Shown here: positions 1-11,040 of the stretch, piece by piece
How positions within the stretch are numbered: the first letter of the stretch is position 1
Layout: every line of letters starts with the position of its first letter
Assembly: GCA_029448655.1 (NCBI GenBank)
Contig: JACCLO010000008.1
Span: 1,860,001-1,924,000, forward strand
Direction: 5' to 3'
From: Wolfiporia cocos
Lineage: Eukaryota; Basidiomycota; Agaricomycetes; Polyporales; Phaeolaceae
Length of the DNA: 64,000 nt
The notes under the pieces: generated by a model
What the model was told of the DNA's origin: nothing
Database searches by the model: none
Seen by the model: the letters and a program-made list of their open reading frames with translations, nothing else
Translations under genes and position numbers: made by a program

Positions 1-69
1 GTTGCCTTGGCGACCTGCGAGTGAAAAACCCTCGGCCCCAGCGCAAGTGGCGCCGGAGGGGAGGTAAAA

Positions 70-82
70 CATCTTTAGGATT
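70..82 (-). promoter_or_regulatory. Putative self-priming primer-binding site of family X
   Basis: On the minus strand the 13 bases AATCCTAAAGATG begin one base after the LTR end. Their exact complement lies inside the same LTR at 310-322, where the predicted transcript should start (32 bases downstream of the TATAAG at 349-354). No tRNA 3'-end complement starting TGG is seen at the junction. This fits Tf1-type self-priming; the function is inferred. Confidence 0.5.
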
Positions 83-83
83 A

Positions 84-644
84 TGACACAGACTTACAAC
101 GTCTGTGGGACCCTGGCTACAGGGGAGTCCCTATAAGCCTTACAAGGCGGTGTGACAAGTCGCAACGGCGACGTCGGCTGTATCCCATGGGGGAACTCCT
201 AAGTCGACGCGTCGAGGCTGCACACAGTCAAGCAAGTCAGAGAGGGCCCCCGGGGCAGCGTCGCACACAGGCAGAATGCAAGAGAGGAGCCAGAGGCTCA
301 GTTGCCGAGAATCCTAAAGATGGGGAAGTAAGTCCCCATCTTGTCGTACTTATACATGGGGAGCTGACCAGTAATGGTCGCCCTAAAGTTGCGGCCTGTG
401 CGCAGTAACTAAGAGGGCACATGATAATGTAACTACCTGTAACGACATGTGACGGTGTGACCCTAACGTGAGTACCTAAGGTGCGCGCTACCCTACAGCG
501 CTAACCTATGGTCAGATGATCTAGATAGAGTCCTGGACGGGCGCTGGAGGTGGCTGAGGATCAGGGAAGCGCGCGCGCACCTAGCGGCGCCTATAATACC
601 TATAGCGAAGGAATGTAGAACCCCCCACTGGGAATTCTGTGACA
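84..644 (-). mobile_element. LTR of an element that continues off the left edge (family X)
   Basis: A 561-base LTR beginning TGACACAGAC and ending CTGTGACA, closely related to the solo LTR at 1032-1655. It interrupts reverse-transcriptase sequence that resumes at 645. Bases 1-83 do not continue that gypsy pol, so this is not a solo LTR. It is best read as the 5' LTR of a minus-strand element whose body lies left of the window. The matching copy of its target duplication (CGAAA, 645-649) would then be off-window. A minus-strand TATAAG lies at 349-354. Orientation is inferred from the TATA box and from the primer-binding site at 70-82. Confidence 0.75.
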
Positions 645-2773
645 CGAAAAACATGACTGTGGGCTCATATAACCCTCGGTTTGTTTTGAAAGCTGCCTTC
701 CATTCGTCTCCTTCTTTGATCCGGACGTTGTTGTACCCCGCTCTAAGGTCCATCTTCGTAAAGATCTTTTCTCCTTTTAGCTTCTCCAGGAGTTCCGAGA
801 TAAGTGGCAGGGGGTAGATGTTTTTTATCGTCCCTTCGTTCAGATATCGATAATCCTGACACAGCCGTAAGCCGTTGTCTTTCTTTGGGACGAAAAAGAA
901 GGGTGATGCCATTGGGAATTTTGAATGGACTATGAATCCCTTGTCCAGGTTTTCTTTCAGGAACTCATCCAATGCCTGTTGTTCTTTTGGTGATAGCGCA
1001 TAGACTTTGCAATCTCTCGGCACAAAATCGGTGTCACAGACTTACCTGTCTGTGCGACCCTGGCTACAGGGGAACCCCCACAAGCCTGCATAGTGCAAGG
1101 CAACGGCACCGCCGTACTCATAGGACAGCTATGACGAACTCATAGGTCCACTTACAAGGTGCCCAGCCATCAGCGACGAACTCATAGGTCCATCCCTGCA
1201 AGTGCCCAGCCGCCAAGGCCCCCAGACGACGATGTCGCAGACTCACAGACTAGCAGTCAAGATGGGGCCCCAGGCCAGCAGCAACGCAGACAGATGGTAA
1301 GAAAGGAGCTTGCGCTCAATGACGAGAATCCTAAAGATGGGGCTGTAAGGCCGCCATCTTGTCGTATATATACATACATGAGTGTAGTACCTACAAGTCC
1401 AGCCCTAAAGTAATGGCCTGTGCGCATTAACTACTGGGCACATGACAAGTAACGCTGTATGTGATAATGTGACCATGACGTGACAGTACCTGAGGCGCGC
1501 GCTACCCTACAGCGCTAACCGACCCGGTCAGGTGATCTATATACTCGAGTACTAACGTGAGACAAGCGTTAGTGTAGCGGAGCGGTGTACGCCTAGCGCC
1601 GCCCATACAGCTAACGTGAGTGGAGTCAGGTACCCCCCCAGGGATATCCGTGACAATCGGGTTTTAATTCGATCGCATGGTCCCATGGCCTCGATGGGGG
1701 AAACGCCACTGCGGATTTCTTGCTGAACACCTTGGCGAAGTCCAAGAGGTGTTTCGGGACCATCTCCTTGATCGTTCTTTCTGGTTCGCAATTGTTTGTG
1801 CAAATTCTTGGGATTTCGTTAATGCTTTCCGAACAGCATTTATGATCTGTATCTTCGTTCGGAACTTCCTCCGTGTTTCCCCTTTCTTTCCTATAATCTT
1901 AGGATTATCTTTCGCAAAGCGTCGGATTGCTTCGTATTCCTCGGGAGTGTAGAGTCGTTGGGCCGTTTCTTCCTGTTGATCTGTGGACCCGAACCCTTTC
2001 TCTCCTCGTTCAGTTTCATCTAAGTCTTCGACCTCTATGATGTCGGGGGTGAGGTGTCGTTCGAATATTATCTGGGCTATTCGCATGCCCGGGATGACCC
2101 TGTGTGCTTTGTCTGAGTGGTTGAAGATAATGACTCCAACATCTCCTTGGTAGTCTGAGTCTATGACTCCTGCTTGTACTACCAATCCATGTCTGAGGGT
2201 GTTGCCAGATCATCCGGCCAATCTCCCGTATGATCCTTTCGGGATCATCATTTTTACTCCTGTAGGGACGAGTTTCCATCCCCCCGCTGAGATCTCAGTT
2301 TCGTCCGCTGCATAAAGGTCGTACCCCGCAGCTTCCTGGGTTCCCCTTGTTGGAATGTTTCCTTTTGGGGAAACTACCATCTCCACCATATCCATATGGA
2401 TTGTGCTTTCCTGTTTTCTTTCTTCTGCCCCTAGTACTGATCGTACGTCAACCGTCTGGTCCTTCCAGTCGATTGTGGGATTTTCGTCTTTTAGCCACCC
2501 ATACCCTAGGATCATATTTTCCGTGCCGATTGATCCTACTAGGAATCGGACTTTTCGTGTCTTCTGGGTTTCTGGGTATCGTAGGAGTATGGTGGCTTCT
2601 CGATCTATTTGCCCGTCTTTGTTTTCTGTTCCGTCAACGTTCTTGACAATGATCGGGTTCTTCAAGGGTTGTGTGGGCACCTTATATCTTTCTACCATTC
2701 TGCCGTGGATCAGGTTCGACAATGCTCCTGAGTCAATTAGTGCATTGCACTTCACAGGTTTTGCCAGCGTCAT
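645..2773 (-). pseudogene. Broken pol: protease, dUTPase, partial reverse transcriptase
   Basis: From 2773 the frame shows an aspartic protease active site (ALIDSGA) and then dUTPase motif 1 (GYDLYA). It hits a TGA at 2210-2212, within dUTPase motif 2, where the intact copy has an arginine. It resumes with motif 3 (GVIDSDYQG), motif 4 (RIAQII) and motif 5 (GFGSTD) between 2185 and about 1960. The solo LTR at 1032-1655 then interrupts it. RT restarts at 1023 with [11 protein letters not shown] and the FVPKKD and [12 protein letters not shown] blocks, and is cut at 645 just before the YMDD region. It cannot make a working polyprotein. Confidence 0.85.
1032..1655 (-). mobile_element. Solo LTR, family X
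   Basis: A 624-base sequence starting TGTCACAGAC and ending CCGTGACA, flanked by the 5-base direct repeat ATCGG (1027-1031 and 1656-1660). Removing it and one repeat rejoins the host pol sequence. It is related to the LTR at 84-644 over its length. It carries the same AATCCTAAAGATG block (1327-1339) and a TATATATA stretch near 1364-1371. It formed by LTR-LTR recombination after insertion. Confidence 0.9.
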
Positions 2774-2859
2774 GATTACCGGGATGAAAAGGGATCAATT
2801 CCTTTCGAATGAGGTAATTACATGTGCTGCTTTCTCGGAGGGCAAGACTGTAGGCTTCC

Positions 2860-5849
2860 CTCCTAGGCAAAATCCTGTTCTTCGACAAGCTGAGCTAGAA
2901 GCTCGGGGTTCTTGGCTTTCAGGGCCCTAATCGCTGTGACCGCTCCGTTTGCGGTGATGTATTCAGTTCCTTCTTCCGAGACTTCTTCAATGCGAGCTTC
3001 TTGCTCGGCTTCCTCTTCTTCGGTCTTTCAAGTAGTCCGTCTGGGGCGGGCTGGCTTCTTTGATTTCTTTGGGCAGTCTCACGACATATGCCCCGGCTGG
3101 TGGCAAGTGAAACACTTGCCCTTCTTGATGTGATCGTCTCTCTCCTGAGTGGTCATTCGATCTACATCCATTGCGTTCGATCTTTTGGTGCGGCTGTCTG
3201 CGGAGCACTAGTGCGTCTGTTGTTCTGGTTTGAGGCTTGCCAAGCCTTTTTCTTGACAAACGGTTTATTGCATTTCAAGAATATCTTGTACGTGTTTTCG
3301 TAGTACAAGGCAGCGGACTGCCATTTGTCAATGGTTGCTGGTAGCGGCCGAACACCGATGATGTATCGGTTCGTGTGTTCCGGTAACCCTTTCTCGAAGA
3401 GGGTTATGAGTAGCGCATTTCCGTCTGCGCTGTATCGGTCGTACTGGGCCTTCCCGGCCAAATTATTAAATTTGGTGATATAATCATCGATGTCCTTTCT
3501 ATCCTGAGCGACGTCTAGGATTTTCTTCCGTGCTTTCTGTACCTCTTCGATGGCTCCAAAGGCTTTCTGGAAGTCTGCATCAAACTGTGCAAGACTTGGC
3601 GGGAAGAATCGTTTCGTCATGGGGTTCGTGTAGACCCAGTGATAATTCTGTTTCCATTGACCCGTCTTCCCCTTGTTTGAAATATAAGAGAGGATAAAGA
3701 TCATGACACAGATGTCTCTGTGGGACTCACCAAGCCAGTATCCTTGTGTACTAGGCGACTTAGTGAGGAGAGGTTATCAGACGCAGCAGGAGGTAGGAGG
3801 TTCTTCTACGGCGTACGCCGAGAAGAATAGAACTAGAGTTATAGGCCGTCAAGGCCCTACTTATATACACAATAATATCAGGTCATGTGCTACTGTATAG
3901 TGCATGCCCGATAAGGAGTGTGGGCTTGGTTGCCATAAGGGCGACCAAGTGATACGGCTACTCTACAAAGGCCGTGACCCGCCGGTAATGGCCGAGCCAA
4001 TGGTAAAGGAGAGAGCGTGTGGTCTCATTGTTAGATGGACATGTGAATACGGACGCAGCCCGGGTATAAGGGATGCCGGTTGCCGGATACCGTGAGGTGT
4101 AATGGCGATTGGCCGGTCTTCGTGTGCTGACCAAGGCGGAATGCCGAGGTCGTAATGCTATTGGGCCAGCAGGCACCGTAGCATGTGATATGTCCGGATC
4201 GGAAGGTTACCGGAACATGTGGTGGTCTTAGCCATGAGGCGAGGACCGGTGTTTGGGCAATGCCGTAATGGCAGAAGCCCGGGACTTGGAGAACGCCGAG
4301 TCCGTGGGATGGCCGAGAAGGCCGAGCCTATAGCGATATTGCCTTGGTGCTAATATAGTGCTATTTGGCTGTGTTGCCATTATTATGCGAAGGCGTGGCG
4401 CGCCTGAGGTGCCATTGTGATTAAGGATCTTATGGCGGTGGGAAGCCAGGAAGGCCGACCCAATAGTACAAGGCCGTGAGGCACTGTTTGTACGTGTGGA
4501 CATTATTATGCGAGCGTGCCACGCTTGGCCTATCATTATGATCTAAGATCTATGACCTGGCTGGTCTTGCTCTGACGGGCGAGACCTGTATGACGTAGTT
4601 GTAACTATGCTATTGGACCGGAAGGTGCCGTAGCGTTATGCAAGCTGGTCATGTGGTTGATAAGCCCAGTTAAGAGCTTGTTGTGGTGGCAATGGGAGTT
4701 AACCCGTAGATAACTGGTAGTTAGACGTATAAATCCCAGGTAAATTGCTATAATTATAGGAAAAATGCTGTAAGCCCCAGATAAATCTGTGACAGATCAC
4801 TCTCTGAACATCATTCTGAAAAGACGTTTCGTACATCGTAAACCAGCAATTGCACTGGTTTATGAAGTTCTGCATGTCGGATCGTTCCCCATCGAATACG
4901 TCTGGGGGGTTGATCTTTATCATCGGGGGTCGATAGTACGGGGTCGGCACCGGAGGTTGAGGCTGCGGCGCATTCAGTGGTGGAGCTCCTCCTGGGGGTC
5001 CTCCTCCTCCCAGGTATCCTCCACCCGGGTTTCCTGGATTTCCTCCGGGGTTTCCTGGGTTTCCTCCTCCAGGGGTTCCTCCTCCGGGGTTCGCGGGGGT
5101 TCCTCTTCAGGAGGGGGGGCATTTCCTCCTCCGAGTCCGAAGTTTCCTCCCAGTCCTCCTCCGCTTGTATTTGCGGAGGTTCGACCAAATAGGCCTGAAG
5201 GCCATGTTCCTGGGTTTGTCGTTCCCATTCCTCCGCTTGGGCTAATCCAAGATGGATCTCCTCCGCTACCCATTCCGGGTGCATTCTGTGGGGGGCTTCC
5301 AAAGAGGTCTGTTCCTCCAGCCATAGCCCCAATCCCACTCTGCGCAAAAGCAGATATAAATCCTGGAGGGTCCTGTCCTCCGGTCTGGCTGTTATCTGTT
5401 CCTGTAAAGTTTCCAGAATTTCTCCCATCATCTCCGATGCGCTCAATTCCTGCCATTCCTGTGGCGCCTGAAGGCTGATTCGTATTTCCATCGGCATCAG
5501 AGGTTCTGTTGATGGTTTTGGTTTTGTTTTCGGTCAACGTCGCGGTTGACATTGGAGGGATTTCTCCGAATCGTTTGAACGCTTCACGCGTTATTTCCCA
5601 AGCGGTCATTCCTGCGGAGGGGTATACTTGTACCCACTTCGATGCCCTATCTTCTCTGGGGATGACAACAATTCCTCCGCAGTTACGGAAGGCTCCAATG
5701 GTGTCAGTCCACTCGTATCGGTTGAGTCTGTAGACTCCCTGAATGTCCTCGGGCAAGAGTTCAATCAGTCGTCCTGGAAATTCAAATTCTGGTCCAAATA
5801 TCATGTGCCCTTGCACCATGGTAGGTGAGGGAGTGATGAGCTCGACCAT
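2860..5849 (-). pseudogene. Broken gag of the decayed chromovirus
   Basis: The N-terminus (5849 leftward) matches the gag of the intact element. A Gly/Pro-rich middle (about 4970-5180) has slipped out of frame. The capsid-like part (FDGERSDMQNF and following) runs to 4795, is split by a solo LTR, and resumes at 3703 (MIFILSYISNKGKTGQW). The zinc knuckle (CFTCHQPGHMS then DCPKKS) near 3060-3115 carries a TGA at 3079-3081 in the middle of the CCHC motif. Confidence 0.8.
3704..4794. mobile_element. Solo LTR, family Y
   Basis: A 1,091-base sequence starting TGACACAGATG and ending ATCTGTGACA, bounded by the direct repeat GATCA (3699-3703 and 4795-4799). Excision restores the capsid part of the host gag. 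Its ends resemble those of family X (TGACACAG/CTGTGACA), but length and interior differ. No coding sequence is seen inside. A minus-strand TATATAAG lies near 3865-3872. Confidence 0.88.
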
Positions 5850-5850
5850 C

Positions 5851-6552
5851 TGTTACGGGTCGAATACCCATTCGTATATTCGAGTTGCGAATATAGATCG
5901 TTCTTCTGCACGTAGGCACGTCGCCGTACGCAAGGCAAATACTCGTTAGATGCCTTCAGGTCCTAAGTGAAGTCCTTAGGAGATCGGTTAATATCCAATA
6001 CACGTTAGAATCTGTTTAGGTGCGAGTCAAAATAGAATATCAGACTCGCCTAAGTCCGAGAAGTCAGTGTGCACTTCGAGGACTTAGTCGTTCGGTTGCT
6101 CGAGCGAGAAATACTGAGCGTAGTTTCCTACGTTTGAGAACGAGTATAAGACTTCTTGTTTGTACAACAAGGTCGAGCTGAAGAGCCTCGACAATAAGTA
6201 CATGAGCTTTTATACTACGCTGGGTTTTTAGGGGTCAAGTCCATCCCAGATGCCACCGCTACTATCTATGCTATGGTACCAAACGTTTGATAAGTATGCA
6301 ATGATCGATCTGAAACGATAGATAGGAATGATGGTGGTTGAACACCATCTGTCAGCTTATAAATGATAAAGGTGAAACGGTGGCAGAGTTGGATCTGCCA
6401 AAGGTGAAACGCGCCCTATATGCTAATACAACTGGGGATGCGCCCAGTAGAGTCACGAGTAGCCAGGGGGTTGGTTGTGCAACAAGTCCCTGTACCGTAT
6501 TCATCCTATGGTGAGTTCTGCCAGCGTTTGAAAAATCGAAATAACCGTAACA
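5851..6552 (-). repeat. 5' LTR of the decayed chromovirus
   Basis: Begins TGTTACGGGTCG and ends AACCGTAACA, matching the terminal pattern of the 539-base LTRs of the intact element but longer (702 bases) and diverged. A minus-strand TATAAAA is at 6208-6214. The block AAGGTCGAGCT at 6169-6179 is complementary, with one mismatch, to the primer-binding region just inside the element (5839-5849). Confidence 0.8.
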
Positions 6553-6557
6553 GCCGG

Positions 6558-7582
6558 TTAGTCCCTTCAGCAGAGATGGCCGCGATAAAACCTTCAAGTT
6601 AGCTGTGTCTGACGGTCTGATTGCGTTTCAAGCTGTGTGGGCGTCGCTGTCATCGTACGTCGATTAAACACTCATAGATATGTGTTTCAATATACACGCA
6701 TCATCCACTTGCTCCCCGTATGTCACAAGCCGATTTTCTCCAACTTGCTTGCGACTAGGAACAACCCTTATCTTATCTAAGCGCCCGCCTATGCATCACG
6801 TGCAAGGACCCCAAACACCCCACACGTGCTTACACAGACCCCGGACACCCTTGTTGTGGCTCTATACTTACGATAGGGTTTACCATACTCTAAACGGCCT
6901 ATCAGCTTACGTAATACCGTATAGTAGCCAAACATGTACAAACAGCCTATGAGCATATATACCAGCCAGACGAGCAGGGAGCACCCCAGACTCGTCTTGG
7001 CCTTTGTTGCCTTGAGTAGCCTCAGACTAGGAATACGCTTTCACGCGAGTAATATTCCCCTGAGTAGTTGCTTGAGATAGCGCTTGTGTCACCATAGAAG
7101 ATGGAACATGCACCATGGCCATATGTTCATAATGGCGGAAGCGTGACATTACCGTGGGCGCTTGATGGACATTCGAGGAACCGCGAGCGGCAACGTATAC
7201 AGTTCCGGAAGTAAGTATACTGTGGCAAGCGCGCCGTCGACGTCTGCTCGGCTGCATAGCTGCTGTTCCCTTCACAAAGCGATAGTACATCGATTATGCG
7301 CCAATACGGTATATATACAGTGTTGTGTTGCATGTAGTTAGTACGGAGAGTCATAATGATAGTGTGGCTACAATTAAACCCGGAAGCGACTTTCACTTCG
7401 CATACCCATAATCAGAAGTTATACACGATGAGCGAAATGGATACCGTAGATAGTAAGAAAAATATTGATATCGCCGAACTCAGCGTAAATTATGGATAAT
7501 TCGCTTCGTTAGATGTCGAGGGGCTCCAGGTACTTTTCCTCCTGTCAACGAAACCGATCAATACACGATACACCACAACCAA
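6558..7582. other. Intergenic, no gene recognised
   Basis: Between the decayed chromovirus and the 3' end of the first metacaspase. Open frames are short, with no family resemblance that I can see. No RNA gene or element end was recognised. Confidence 0.5.
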
Positions 7583-9361
7583 TCAATCTGCACTGACCAT
7601 CGGCTCGATACTCTCCAACTGTACATCCGATCGTCAATCAGCGACAGTCCACAGACGAGGTGGCCACAAGCACTCACCTCCGGAGTGGGCGCCTTGTACG
7701 GCTCGTCCGCCGACTGCAGGTGTGCGTTGATCGCTGCCGTGATCTTCGCAATCTCACGCCTGATGACGATCGGGCGCAGGTCAGGGACACGTTAAAAGAA
7801 AGATCAGACGGCAGCGGACTTACGTGACGGTGTGAAGCAGCTCTGCGTGCGTCAGGAACGGGTTTTTCTCTACGCGTGCTCTGGTCAGTAACGGTCGCAT
7901 GCACGGTGATCAGCGCGGCTTACTGAGCGCGTTGACGAACGCCTGTGCGCGGCGGTCAGTCTTTGCCGAGCGACTAAGGAGCGGCATGCGAACTCACGGT
8001 GATGAACACCCCACCGCGTGGTCCGCCCAGTGTGACCTCGTCGTCCTCGCACGCGGCCCACGATGTCTGCGCAAATCGCAGTTAGCGTCGGCAGCGGGCA
8101 CCAGCGCAGGCTCACTCACCACATCAGCCAGCGCGGGGACGCTCGGGACGTCGATCTGCGACAGCGGCTTGGCCGGGGTGTGCGTCTCCTGCAGCGTCTT
8201 GCGCTGCGGCCCGTCCTCCGTAGTGTTGGCTAGACGCGCGTGGTAAGCACCGCGCGACGTTGGACGGTGTGTATGAATGTGCACTTACGCGCGTCGTGCG
8301 AGCCGCGGACACGGACTGCGGGACAATGGGTTAGCGTCGTAGATGAGGCGGGCGGCGAGATGACGCACTGTTCTTCACCGCCGGGGCGGAGGGGAAGTTG
8401 CTTGATGTCGGGGAGGTGGGCGTGCGCAGGGGACAGTCCTCGCTGCTGTTGGGGAGGTCTGCAGCGTGCTCGATCAGAGTTGCGGTATGAGAATCGAGCT
8501 TGCGTGTGCTTACCCGCCGCGGTCCCGGAGTGACAGCAATCGAAGACCATCTAGGGCGCGCATGCATTTAGCATTTGAAGCCAGGGTGATCGTAAACTGA
8601 GCTGACCATGAAATGCGCGCCGGGAGGAACGTGCTCGACGAGCAGCTCGTGGATCTCCTGTGTAAGGAAGAACAGAGCGTCAGCTCAAGTTCAGTAGCAC
8701 ATATGCGAACACCGACATCGTCCTTGATGAAGTTGTCAAACGACCCGTCCTCATTATACACGACGTCGACAGGCCAAATCACTTTGGCGAACATCAGCAT
8801 ACGCATGTCAGCGACGCGACGCTATAGCCGCGCACCATCGTCAAAGCCGCTCTTCTCCGTGCCGTCAAGATTCGGCACCTGCGCGCCGTGCCCAGAGACT
8901 GATTACATAGCGACGTGTCCGCATCAGCACCTGTTCTATACCATGACAACCGCGGGGCGTACAGTGAAACACGAAGTGATCGCCGGGCTGTGCGCCGGCC
9001 ACCAAGTCCTTCATCGCGCGTACCTGCGAACGCGATCGACGCCCGGTTAGCCCGACGCACCGAGTGACGCGCAGAAGGCACGCACCATGTTCTCGCGCGT
9101 CGGCCACGCGTGTGGCTTGCTCTCGTCGTCCACGAGCACGGTGATGTGCTCCGGGTCGTAGTGGAAGGTGTCTGCGGCGGCGGCGGTCAGTGTCGAGCGG
9201 CGATCAGCAGAACAGGCAGCGCGCTTACTCGTGAGCAGGTCCATGAGCAGGCGCGGGTCGTTGTGCGTCCCCTTCAGCTCCATGTCGTACTTCCTGAGCG
9301 TCTTGTACTGCACCGCGACACTGAGCGCTTTGCGCACGGGGGGGCGGGTCGCAACGGGCAT
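7583..9361 (-). CDS. Type I metacaspase (metacaspase A)
   Basis: Caspase-like cysteine protease that cleaves after Arg/Lys. Fifteen exons assemble with consistent phases into 324 residues: 9229-9361, 9086-9171, 8963-9023, 8836-8898, 8717-8781, 8607-8657, 8514-8550, 8369-8458, 8289-8315, 8120-8229, 7998-8066, 7924-7942, 7824-7869, 7678-7759 and 7583-7618. The p20 domain starts at RKALSVAVQY. Catalytic His is in SGHGAQ (about residue 99), formed across the 8899-8962 intron. Catalytic Cys is in FDCCHSGTAA, followed by the p10-like SWAACEDDE and GGPRGGVFIT blocks. Introns are 53-64 bases. There is no long prodomain or zinc finger. Start chosen at MPVAT because upstream in-frame sequence is low-complexity. 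The gene appears intact. The family is certain; the biological role (stress, ageing, cell death) is only known for relatives. Confidence 0.87.
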
Positions 9362-10105
9362 GGTCGTCGGAGTCGCAGAGGTGGGCGTATCAGTGTCGCG
9401 CGACGGGGAGGAGCAGCGGGGACTGGCCAGAGCCCGCCCCCGCCGTCGCACTTAAAAGAGCTCGGGCAAGCGCCAGTGTGGTTTGACGAGAATAGGCCGC
9501 GGTGGCGCTTCGGTGCGGTGCGGTGCAGCGCGATCGCCGTAGTGTCTGAACAGCTTCGGAGATGAACACGAGCGTGGATCTAGTCCTTACTTGGACTAAT
9601 ACCTCATTCTTCATTGATCAACTTCAAATGCACATGGTCGGGACGCGCGCACGGGCGAGTCATCCACCGGCAGATGTGGCTGCATAGTTCCTGGGCGCAG
9701 ATGCAGAACCTGGTCGGGAAGCCGGTATCCTCTCGCTTGATCCACGAGCGCCGAGCTTTCGTCTCCGCAGTGATGATAGATTGAACCCCCGCCGCGAGCG
9801 CAGACCGAGACTCAGCCGTATCTGTTTCTCCCCCGATGCTTCTAGCGTTGCACTGCGGGCGTGGGAGCCTCGCAATATTGTGATCGGGCTTCTGCATAAG
9901 CGCCCACGGGTGGTATGCGAGCTTCAACGCTGTGGTCAGGGTTGATGGCGGTGCACGGCTTCAATCTGCGGTGCGTCCCGCCTTGTACTTGTACTCACAA
10001 CAACACTGCACGCGTGCACGAGACTGCTAGACAACGTGGTGGGATGGAAAGATGAGATGACATCCGTGCAGCAATAACGCCGGCTAAGAATAGGTCATCC
10101 GAGTC
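9362..10105. other. Upstream region of metacaspase A, no other gene recognised
   Basis: Holds the presumed promoter of metacaspase A and moderately GC-rich sequence up to the hAT target site. No conserved reading frame or RNA gene was recognised. Confidence 0.45.
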
Positions 10106-10113
10106 CTCATGTC

Positions 10114-10300
10114 TAGTGTTGCCGAAGTTCAGTTCAGAACCAAGGTTCGGAACCTGAACCGCCGGAACCGAACCTAGGTTCAGGTTCAGTCCAGGTCCGG
10201 TTCAGGGTAGGATGTCAAGGTTCGGTTCTTGGTTCAGGGGGGCCATGGGTACCCTTGAACCAGGTTCGAACCGGACTGAACCTTGAACCACTTAGCATTA
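10114..10300. repeat. Left subterminal GGTTC-rich repeats of the hAT element
   Basis: Dense direct and inverted copies of GGTTCAG, GGTTCGG and GAACC. The mirrored cluster lies at 19590-19748. They resemble a tRNA B box locally but no tRNA fold accompanies them. Confidence 0.7.
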
Positions 10301-10456
10301 ACATATTCTTGGCAACTGCTGGTGGATAAGCATAAATTACAATCATATTCTTGCCATCTTTGCTATAGTATTGTTGCAGTAAGCTATGGATAACTGGCTT
10401 CACAATGGCAAGCATCAGCACTGATATACTCCAGTCTCCCCGGAATATGGTGAGAG

Positions 10457-10995
10457 TGTTACGGATCGAATATCCGTTCAGCTGAGATGTTAAGTCGAGT
10501 TACTCAGCGTATCGAGTAGCGCACTACTCGTCGGACTCAGCAGAGTCGAGCGTCGATATACTGGCTGCAGACTTAATTGCTTAAGTCTTTTGAGAACGAG
10601 TATAGGATCCTTGTAATTCAACAAGGTCGAGCTGAGGAACTCGGCCAGTATTTACAACAGGGTCTTTATACTACGATTCTGTAATCGGGGTCATAGTGTC
10701 CTTGGTACTGCTACCACTAAGTCCATAAGGTTAGTACGCTACGATAACTAAGCCGAAACGCTGCGGTTGAGCGCAACAGTGGCTGAAACGTAGAAGCTCT
10801 GTAGATATACAACAGATATCACCTAGAACCTGATACGCTATGAGACTAGGGGCGTAGGGTTGTTGTACATGAAACGGGGTCGGTGGTTGAGCAGGGACCC
10901 TAAGAATAATCGGTCAATACGGCGGTTGAACGCTAAGTCCTCCTCTCTAGTGAGGCGTCAAAATATGCGGATGCGGATTCATACGGATCGTAACA
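10457..10995 (-). repeat. 3' LTR of the intact chromovirus
   Basis: Starts TGTTACGGATCG and ends CGGATCGTAACA, giving 12-base imperfect terminal inversion. Contains the TATAAA box (10665-10670) and the self-primer block AAGGTCGAGCT (10623-10633) seen in the other LTR. Confidence 0.95.
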
Positions 10996-11010
10996 TCACC
11001 CCCCTCCTAA
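10996..11010 (-). promoter_or_regulatory. Polypurine tract
   Basis: Immediately inside the 3' LTR the minus strand reads AGGAGGGGGGTGA, the usual plus-strand primer of LTR elements. It supports the minus-strand orientation. Confidence 0.75.
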
Positions 11011-11040
11011 GCCGTCATCGCCCTCGATGAAATCCAAGCA

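Larger units (their letters stand above)
645..6552 (-). mobile_element. Decayed Ty3/gypsy chromovirus, 3' part missing
   Basis: Reading from the right there is an LTR (5851-6552), gag, protease, dUTPase and the first part of reverse transcriptase. The element stops at 645 where family X inserted. The rest of RT, RNase H, integrase and the 3' LTR are not in the window. It is homologous along its length to the intact element at 10457-18385. It carries frameshifts, at least two CGA-to-TGA type stops and two further LTR insertions, so it is an old copy. The base after the LTR opens GCCGG (6553-6557), a possible target duplication whose partner is lost. Confidence 0.85.

Noticed and set aside
4811..5497. 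Minus-strand Glu/Arg-rich frame overlapping the old gag
   Set aside because: Alternative frame of the gag Gly-rich repeats. The same shadow frame occurs in the intact element, next to the real gag.
10245..10275. tRNA-like B-box words (GGTTCGAACC) here and near 19595
   Set aside because: They belong to the hAT subterminal repeat arrays. No A box or cloverleaf accompanies them.
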